Of a DNA stretch of 5,621 nucleotides, positions 1 to 4,477 are shown in pieces. Numbering within the stretch: the stretch's first letter is position 1; every line of letters begins with the position of its first letter. Origin of the DNA: Thermoplasmata archaeon (lineage in GTDB: Archaea; Thermoplasmatota; Thermoplasmata; Thermoplasmatales; Thermoplasmataceae). Where the stretch lies: the NCBI GenBank assembly GCA_021850745.1, contig JAJZKX010000147.1, positions 1 to 5,621 of the forward strand, written 5' to 3'. A program made the position numbers and the translations under genes. A model generated the notes under the pieces. The model searched no databases. It worked only from the letters and a program-made list of their open reading frames with translations, and was not told the DNA's origin.

Positions 1-123
1 TCCTGGAGAATCAACCAGTGGACCTACAAGAAGGACAATATTTACAAGGCCGCTGACGGAATCGAGGAAGAGGAGCCTGAGGCCAACATTTACGACGAGA
101 TTTTCAAGGAACTTGAAAGCTAG
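1..123 (+). CDS. 3' end of a plus-strand gene, product unknown (partial)
   Basis: An open frame enters from the left edge and ends at TAG (121-123), giving the last 40 residues of a protein. The visible tail starts SWRINQWTYKKDNIYKAADG, passes through a run of acidic residues (EEEE) and ends in ELES. It is hydrophilic, has no membrane segment and no motif I recognise, so I assign no function. The reading is supported by the lack of stops across the stretch and by plausible codon use, with frequent AAG, GAG and GAC codons. A T-rich stretch follows 40 bases after the stop. The gene converges on the minus-strand prolidase gene, with 108 bp between the two stop codons. Confidence 0.7.
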   Translation, partial: SWRINQWTYKKDNIYKAADGIEEEEPEANIYDEIFKELES

Positions 124-146
124 TCTGGGAAACCGGAAGCAAGTGG

Positions 147-154
147 TTTAAATA
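147..154 (+). promoter_or_regulatory. TATA-box-like sequence in a convergent gap
   Basis: TTTAAATA matches the archaeal TATA-box consensus well, and the GCAAGT just upstream resembles a BRE. A start site 25-30 bases downstream would fall near 176-182, just before an ATG at 186 that opens a 19-codon frame. No known gene on the plus strand needs this promoter. The box sits inside a small inverted repeat (GGTT-TAAAT-AACC, 145-157). It may be chance in an AT-rich gap. Confidence 0.25.
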
Positions 155-163
155 ACCCTCCCT

Positions 164-174
164 TATTTTGTTGC
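164..174 (+). terminator. possible T-rich terminator of the upstream plus-strand gene
   Basis: TTATTTTGTTG lies about 40 bases after the TAG of the partial gene. Archaeal RNA polymerase usually stops at oligo-T tracts without needing a hairpin, so this is the best candidate here. The tract is short and interrupted, so the call is weak. A small imperfect palindrome (CACTG-TG-CAGTG, 175-186) follows it. Confidence 0.3.
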
Positions 175-231
175 ACTGTGCAGTGATGCCGCCTTTTGTG
201 CGCGCTTACACGGCCATCCGGGCAGTGAATT

Positions 232-1332
232 CTAGATGTAACTGATGCTTTTAGGTAACATATTGAATGCCCTGCACTTGCCGTTCTGGAAATATACCGT
301 ATCTTCTATCCTTACTCCGCCCCTGCCCGGCAGGTAAATTCCCGGCTCGATGGTGAAAACGGAATTTTCCTTCATGGGTTGCCTGTTGTCAGGAACCAGA
401 TAGGGGTCTTCATGAACAGAAATACCGAGCCCATGGCCAAGCCTGTGGATGAAGTTGTTTCCATACCCTTTCCTGCTTATGATTTCCCGGGCTATCCTGT
501 CAGCATCAGCATATGTTGTTTCAGAGTTGAGGGCCTCCAGAGTGTTTTCCTGGGCTTCCCTGTCTATTTCATAAATCTCTTCCATCTCAGGCTTTGCCCT
601 GTCAATGAAGAATGTTCTCGTGGTGTCGGAAGCATATCCCCTGTACCGCCCGCCAAAGTCTATTATTATTGGTTCGTACCTTGCAATCTTCCTGTCAGTT
701 GGATCGTGATGGGGAATTGATGAGTTCTCCCCTGCCGCAACTATTGTTGCAAATGCCAGGGCATCAAGTCCTTTCTTCTTAAAATTCTCCTCTAGCCGCG
801 TTGCAACCTCCTTTTCAGTCATTCCGCCGGTAACAGAATCAATGGTCAGTTTCAACGCTTCCTCGGATTTCCTTATGGCAGTTGAGATATTGTCCATCTC
901 CTCCCTGTCCTTCACCATTCTCAGGGATGCAGTGAAACCGTCACCAAGAACCTCCTTCGAGGATGAGTTGTGGAAAAGCGGTGCATAGTGGAAATATGGA
1001 AGCACGCCATCTATGGCAACCATTGATGCCCTGTTGCTTTCAAGGTAATCCCTTGCAATGCGGTGCGGGTTCTGGTCATCTGCCCATGGCCTAACATCCT
1101 CCACCCACGAATTCAGGCGTAGTTGTTCCTCCATCAGTTTCGGCGCCAGTATGAACTGGTCATCGGGAGTGATGAACATCAGGGTCAGCCTTTCATGGCT
1201 CTCAGTTTCGAAACCTGTGAAATAGAAGAAATTAGGTCCCGTGGGAACTAGGAAAGCATCGATTCTGCTTTCTGCCATAAGTTCCCTGAGTTTCTCGACT
1301 CTTTTTTTCTGGAAGGCGTAAGTCCCCGACAT
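232..1332 (-). CDS. pepQ: Xaa-Pro dipeptidase (prolidase), peptidase family M24
   Basis: This is a cytosolic metallopeptidase that cleaves Xaa-Pro dipeptides, releasing proline from peptide breakdown. The 366-residue protein has a creatinase-like N-terminal domain (about 8-135) and a pita-bread M24 catalytic domain (about 145-355). All five expected metal ligands are visible: D225 (IIIDFGG), D236 (SDTTRTF), H300 (HRLGHGLG), E329 (TIEPGIY) and E343 (RIEDTV). H208 (IPHHDP) and H307 (SVHEDP) fit the proton-shuttle histidines. From memory, the ligand spacing (11, 64, 29, 14) equals that of Pyrococcus furiosus prolidase, which favours prolidase over aminopeptidase P, although a broader Xaa-Pro aminopeptidase cannot be excluded. 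The start is ATG, with a weak GAGAG eight bases before it. The gene lies 58 bp behind the ABC permease gene and ends facing the plus-strand gene. It looks intact. Confidence 0.93.
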   Translation of the reverse strand: MSGTYAFQKKRVEKLRELMAESRIDAFLVPTGPNFFYFTGFETESHERLTLMFITPDDQFILAPKLMEEQLRLNSWVEDVRPWADDQNPHRIARDYLESNRASMVAIDGVLPYFHYAPLFHNSSSKEVLGDGFTASLRMVKDREEMDNISTAIRKSEEALKLTIDSVTGGMTEKEVATRLEENFKKKGLDALAFATIVAAGENSSIPHHDPTDRKIARYEPIIIDFGGRYRGYASDTTRTFFIDRAKPEMEEIYEIDREAQENTLEALNSETTYADADRIAREIISRKGYGNNFIHRLGHGLGISVHEDPYLVPDNRQPMKENSVFTIEPGIYLPGRGGVRIEDTVYFQNGKCRAFNMLPKSISYI

Positions 1333-1368
1333 TCACTGCACTCTCTTTTGAAGTAATCAGCCTGCGGA

Positions 1369-1374
1369 ATTTAA
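1369..1374 (-). promoter_or_regulatory. possible TATA box of the prolidase gene
   Basis: On the minus strand TTAAAT lies within CATTAAATT, centred about 39 bases before the prolidase ATG. This would place the transcription start near 1345 and give a leader of about a dozen bases. If real, the prolidase gene has its own promoter inside the 58 bp gap and is not only read through from the ABC permease gene. The box is imperfect and was identified by eye. Confidence 0.35.
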
Positions 1375-1390
1375 TGTTTCCTTGAACATG

Positions 1391-2992
1391 TTATGCACTG
1401 AATCTTTTTTCAGAATATTTGTACAGCCTCATCCACAGGAGGTACGTTATGATCACGATCAGGAAAACCATGAACAGGTCAATTGCATCCACGAATAGCA
1501 GATTTCCTTCTGCTATACCTTTAGTAATGAGCATCATGAGCCCGTTTCCCACCGAATAGGTCTTTCCACCTATCTGTGTGTATTCCCCTATCATGAGGCC
1601 TCCCCAGTAGCTCCCGAATGCAGCTACAGATCCGGTTATGAGTCCCGGAATTATAGCGGGGAAAGAAAGGTATCTGAATTTCCTGAAACCCTTTATGTTG
1701 AAGGTCTTCGTGACAAGCTTGAGGTCCCTGGGAATTGCTGTTGCTGTGCCGTATACATTGAAGAAAATGTAAGCTGCTGCAGAAAGGAATGTCACAAGGA
1801 GAACGTTGAAATTGTATGCCAGCGACTCCCCTACTAGTAATGAGAGTTTAGGTGTCAGGTACACCACAATAAGGGGAAACAATATGGGCGCAGGAATGGA
1901 ATATATCACCTGGAAAACCCCAGTCCCCAGCCTTCCGGATGAGCCCCGGCTTCCAAAATAAATTGCGAGCGGGACCATTATAAGGAAACTTGCCATGAAT
2001 ACGATTGCGATCCTCAGGAGGTCAAAGGCAGTTGCAACCAGCAGTTGCCAGAGCACAGAGAGGTTAGTCAGGTAATCAACAAATGCTGCGCCAAAACCCG
2101 CGACAGCCACTAGATATGCAGAAAGACCAAAAATGAAGACCAGAACAGTTCCCACTATGATATTGAGTGAACGTTCGGACATATGCAATTTTCTTGCCTT
2201 TTTCTGGGTTGCATTTTTCCCCGCAAATATGGTATTTACGGAATAGACTGCATTCATGCCTGATGACAGGACCTGCGTTACCCTCCCCCCAATGGCAGAT
2301 ACGAAAACGTTCCTTTCCCTCTTCCTTGTTTCTTGCTGTTCATCAGGGACGTTCAGGTCAAAAGTGTAATTTGCAGTCCTGTTTAGAAGGGGATTTATGA
2401 TAAAGTAGAAATTCAGTGCAATAGCCACCACCAGGAAACCAATCAGGATGAGTATCTGGGAGAACTGGTTTTGCGCCGCAAGTGACACCGCGAGAGATCC
2501 AACACCGAATACCGTGTAGTTTGAGGTTCCAATGGAAATAACCTCACTCAGAGTTATGTAGAAAAGTCCGCTGGCAAATGAGGGCATGATGTTGGAAATA
2601 ATATGGGAAAATGATGCGGGAAGATAGAGGTTCCTGATCCTTGAGAGCATTCCCATATCATATACCTTGGAGACATGGAAATATTCTTCTGGAATGTGGA
2701 TAGTTGCCTCATACACTCCAAGTATTATATTCCAGATAAGGGCAGTGAATATTAGAAAGTCAGAGGCAACGTTCACGCCAAGGGGCCCCCCAATCCTTTT
2801 AATGAAAAATACAAGGATAATGGGGAAGAATGAAATCACAGGTACGGCCTGAAGAATGTTGGTTATAGGTATGATTATGGCTCCAGCCGCTTTTATCCTT
2901 GCAGCCAGTATCCCAAGGAAAAGTGCCGCAATAATGGACAGGATCATCAGAAGCCAGATTCTGAGGAAGGTATCCCCGATGGCCAGCAGCAT
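1391..2992 (-). CDS. Fused two-domain ABC transporter permease (NitT/TauT-like, COG4986 type)
   Basis: This is an integral membrane subunit of an ABC importer, with two permease modules in one 533-residue chain. Module 1 (about 1-200) and module 2 (about 275-525) are each rich in hydrophobic helices. Each has an EAA loop, the coupling site for the ATPase: residues 101-127 (EEYFHVSKVYDMG...LYLPASF) and 421-450 (PRDLKLVTKTFNIKG...SFPAIIPG), with G114/P125 and G435/P445 at the usual places. A basic hydrophilic linker (about 204-275, with KRER and KKARK) joins them. The layout fits the duplicated anion-transport permeases, related to nitrate/taurine systems, but the substrate cannot be read from the sequence. 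No ATPase or binding protein is in the window. ATG 2992 is the first standard start and has no Shine-Dalgarno motif. A CTG ten codons upstream (3022) has GGTGAT at the right distance and would add MAADYSVYYT. It may form a pathway with the prolidase gene downstream, but this is not shown. Confidence 0.88.
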   Translation of the reverse strand: MLLAIGDTFLRIWLLMILSIIAALFLGILAARIKAAGAIIIPITNILQAVPVISFFPIILVFFIKRIGGPLGVNVASDFLIFTALIWNIILGVYEATIHIPEEYFHVSKVYDMGMLSRIRNLYLPASFSHIISNIMPSFASGLFYITLSEVISIGTSNYTVFGVGSLAVSLAAQNQFSQILILIGFLVVAIALNFYFIINPLLNRTANYTFDLNVPDEQQETRKRERNVFVSAIGGRVTQVLSSGMNAVYSVNTIFAGKNATQKKARKLHMSERSLNIIVGTVLVFIFGLSAYLVAVAGFGAAFVDYLTNLSVLWQLLVATAFDLLRIAIVFMASFLIMVPLAIYFGSRGSSGRLGTGVFQVIYSIPAPILFPLIVVYLTPKLSLLVGESLAYNFNVLLVTFLSAAAYIFFNVYGTATAIPRDLKLVTKTFNIKGFRKFRYLSFPAIIPGLITGSVAAFGSYWGGLMIGEYTQIGGKTYSVGNGLMMLITKGIAEGNLLFVDAIDLFMVFLIVIITYLLWMRLYKYSEKRFSA

Positions 2993-3027
2993 TGTGTAGT
3001 AAACACTGTAATCAGCCGCCAGGAATC

Positions 3028-3033
3028 ATCACC
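3028..3033 (-). promoter_or_regulatory. Shine-Dalgarno-like GGTGAT ahead of a possible CTG start
   Basis: GGTGAT matches the complement of the archaeal 16S 3' end. It is five bases (GATTC) before CTG 3022-3020, which is in frame with the ABC permease. The annotated ATG at 2992 lies about 35 bases further on with no such motif nearby. The same region also reads as a mini-ORF, ATG 3038 to TGA 3012 (MVVMIPGG), so the motif could serve that or be coincidence. Confidence 0.35.
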
Positions 3034-3048
3034 ACCATCACTCTCCAT

Positions 3049-3075
3049 CCTGTTTCTGTCTATGTGATAAACAGG
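3049..3075. repeat. 7-bp perfect inverted repeat, possible operator of the ABC permease gene
   Basis: CCTGTTT (3049-3055) and AAACAGG (3069-3075) are exact reverse complements separated by 13 bp. The half-site centres are 20 bp apart, about two helical turns, as expected for a dimeric regulator on one DNA face. No T-run follows, so a terminator is less likely. On the minus strand the right arm overlaps a TATA-like GTTTATC (3072-3066). That box would place a transcript start near 3041-3043, just ahead of the GGTGAT motif. A repressor bound here would block that promoter. The regulator is unknown. Confidence 0.4.
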
Positions 3076-3097
3076 TCTATGTTTAATGTTGCTATGT
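3060..3097. repeat. three copies of CTATGT in the gap before the ABC permease gene
   Basis: CTATGT occurs at 3060-3065, 3077-3082 and 3092-3097, the last two extended to CTATGTT. The start-to-start spacings are 17 and 15 bp. The copies cover the upstream half of the gap between the small membrane protein gene and the ABC permease gene, and overlap the inverted repeat. They could be regulator contacts or AT-rich coincidence. Confidence 0.25.
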
Positions 3098-3505
3098 TCA
3101 GCGCTTTCCCCCGAAGAGGCTATAGAACAGCATTGAAACCAATCCTGCACCCAGAAGTCCTATCAAGGTCTTCGGGCTGTCCACAAGCAGATGCTTCAAA
3201 GGTTCCTTGTCGGGGTCGAACCTGTCAACATGAACTGAGTAGCGGTCATCGAATTCCACTGCATGTATGCCTCTCCTGGATCCTGTTATAGAAGCTCTCC
3301 AGTCTGCAATTTGGCCCTTTCTCTCCCCTACAGATCGGTGGAAAAGGCCACTTTTCTCTGGTTCAGGCACCCTGATGCCATTGCGGTCAATCTTCGGTAT
3401 CTCAGCGGAACCATAGGAGAGAACGCTGGCAATCACGCTGTTCCAGAAGTCCGGCGAACTGTCATAATTTCTAGGCAACATTGGATTATACCAGTAATTG
3501 TTCAA
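3098..3505 (-). CDS. Uncharacterised small protein with a C-terminal membrane anchor
   Basis: I do not recognise the family. The 135-residue chain is hydrophilic for about 110 residues. It is rich in charged and aromatic positions, with stretches such as FHRSVGERKGQIADWR (55-70) and HAVEFDDRYSVHVDRFDP (81-98). It ends in one hydrophobic helix (about 112-131, TLIGLLGAGLVSMLFYSLF) followed by GGKR. That layout is of a tail-anchored or single-pass protein with its main domain probably in the cytosol. The frame opens at TTG (3505), two codons after a stop; the first ATG is codon 9 (3481) and would give 127 residues. Neither start has a Shine-Dalgarno motif, and a short leaderless transcript could serve either. 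An overlapping mini-frame (ATG 3512 to TAA 3486, MTIEQLLV) also exists. The gene is 48 bp behind the amidase gene and 105 bp ahead of the ABC permease gene. Coding is supported by length, the clean C-terminal helix and lack of better frames here. Confidence 0.72.
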   Translation of the reverse strand: MNNYWYNPMLPRNYDSSPDFWNSVIASVLSYGSAEIPKIDRNGIRVPEPEKSGLFHRSVGERKGQIADWRASITGSRRGIHAVEFDDRYSVHVDRFDPDKEPLKHLLVDSPKTLIGLLGAGLVSMLFYSLFGGKR

Positions 3506-3530
3506 TAGTCATAAGGTTGATCAAAGACAT

Positions 3531-3543
3531 AAAAATAAAAAAA
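3531..3543 (-). terminator. oligo-T tract after the amidase gene, also a possible TATA element
   Basis: On the minus strand TTTTTTTATTTTT begins ten bases after the amidase stop codon. It is a good archaeal oligo-T terminator for the permease-amidase pair. The same tract, centred about 32 bases before the TTG of the next gene, is also at the right distance to act as an AT-rich promoter for it. Either role, or both, fits the sequence. Confidence 0.5.
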
Positions 3544-3553
3544 TGGGTTGGAA

Positions 3554-4477
3554 TCAGATTTTTTCCAGAATGGCCTCTGGTATCACCATGGAAACAACAA
3601 AATTTGGCTCATCGACGATTTCACTGATTCTAAGGTTTCCAGCTGCACTGCAAAGTGCATATGCCTCGTTGCTCTTGAATCCTCTTTCCCCTAGAATGCC
3701 AATCATTTCCAGTACTGCATCAGCAGCTGCTTTGTGGAGGTCTGGAGATATGCCCATTGCGACAACCTGTTGCCCGCTGAATTCATCGTCAGAGATCAAC
3801 CTAGGAGCCTTCACAGTGACTTTCTTGTTAAGCCTGACAACTGCCACAACTTCTGCGGAGGTTTCAACAGCGGTGCCACATACTTCCCCATCTCCCTGAG
3901 CACCATGGGGATCAGCAAAGGAGAGCATGCCACCCCTGACATTTACCGGCAGAGTCAACCTTGCCCCCTGGTGCAGGAGCCTGTTATCCATGTTACCTCC
4001 AAAGAACTGCGGTGGGATCATCCCATATTCCCCAGAGGGGGGTGCGGTTCCCACAACGCCCAGGAAAGGCCTCAATGGTATTTTTACTCCCTTAAGAGTA
4101 TTTGTGCGGGATGTTGCAAATCCATCCTTCAGGTCCCAGATTATCAGTTCCTCCTGGAATTTGCCCTTGAGAAGCCCGAAATCACTGAGTATTGCCGTCC
4201 ATCCCCACTTTCCGGTATTTATCTCCTTGAGCTCAACTTCTATTGAATCGCCCGGCTCTGCGCCTTCTATTTCTATGGGCCCAACTGCGCCGTCGAATTT
4301 GCCGCTGTCTATTTTGGACATATCTTTTGTGGTGTAAGTCTCCTCAATCTGCATGGTGGAAGAGTCCGGGATTTTCACCCTGAACTCCTCACCAGGCTTT
4401 ACCCTGGCCACCGGTTTGTTCGTTGGTTGCCAACTGAAGTGGATATTTTCACTGTCTGTTCCGTCAACGGTCTTCAG
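3554..4477 (-). CDS. Acetamidase/formamidase (FmdA/AmdA family), probable CTG start
   Basis: This is a cytosolic amidase that hydrolyses short amides such as formamide or acetamide to the acid and ammonia. Family signatures are GGNMDNR (about 161-167), DPHGAQGDGEVCGTAVE (about 189-205) and, near the C-terminus, CSAAGNLRISEIVDEP (about 276-291). The first GTG (4411) would give 285 residues but would cut off the conserved N-terminus. The same frame continues upstream as KTVDGTDSENIHFSWQPTNK and then PVARVKPGEE, matching the usual family opening of an aromatic W..., then P, then V.PG. No ATG, GTG or TTG occurs between the upstream in-frame stop (4486-4484) and 4411. CTG at 4477 overlaps the permease stop as CTGA and has AGGTGA six bases before it, giving 307 residues, a normal family length. 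A sequencing error at the start codon is the alternative. The gene is coupled to the APC permease gene, which suggests the permease supplies its substrate; the exact amide is unknown. Confidence 0.9.
   Translation of the reverse strand: MKTVDGTDSENIHFSWQPTNKPVARVKPGEEFRVKIPDSSTMQIEETYTTKDMSKIDSGKFDGAVGPIEIEGAEPGDSIEVELKEINTGKWGWTAILSDFGLLKGKFQEELIIWDLKDGFATSRTNTLKGVKIPLRPFLGVVGTAPPSGEYGMIPPQFFGGNMDNRLLHQGARLTLPVNVRGGMLSFADPHGAQGDGEVCGTAVETSAEVVAVVRLNKKVTVKAPRLISDDEFSGQQVVAMGISPDLHKAAADAVLEMIGILGERGFKSNEAYALCSAAGNLRISEIVDEPNFVVSMVIPEAILEKI

Noticed and set aside
175..186. Palindrome CACTG-TG-CAGTG as a terminator or attachment site
   Set aside because: It is only five base pairs with a two-base centre, has no associated T-run in either direction and no sign of a mobile element.
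379..720. 113-codon plus-strand open frame
   Set aside because: It is antisense to the prolidase catalytic domain, which carries all five metal ligands; no independent coding evidence.
3049..3075. Inverted repeat as a hairpin terminator of the small protein gene
   Set aside because: No T-run follows on the minus strand, the loop would be 13 bases, and archaeal termination mainly uses oligo-T tracts.
2947..3150. 67-codon minus-strand frame overlapping the ABC permease start, considered as a frameshifted N-terminus
   Set aside because: Its part MESDGGDDSWRLITVFTT could precede MLLAIGDTF after a one-base shift. However, the permease's own frame has an equally protein-like upstream stretch, and the module is complete from TFLRIW onward, so no frameshift is needed.
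3734..4246. 170-codon plus-strand open frame, with neighbours at 3498-3899 and 3927-4337
   Set aside because: All lie opposite the amidase gene, whose family signatures are unmistakable. Their translations are Cys-, Pro- and Ser-rich with no motif, as expected of antisense shadows.
4409..4411. GTG 4411 as the amidase start
   Set aside because: It would remove the conserved N-terminal segment and has no ribosome-binding motif, while CTG 4477 has AGGTGA at six bases.
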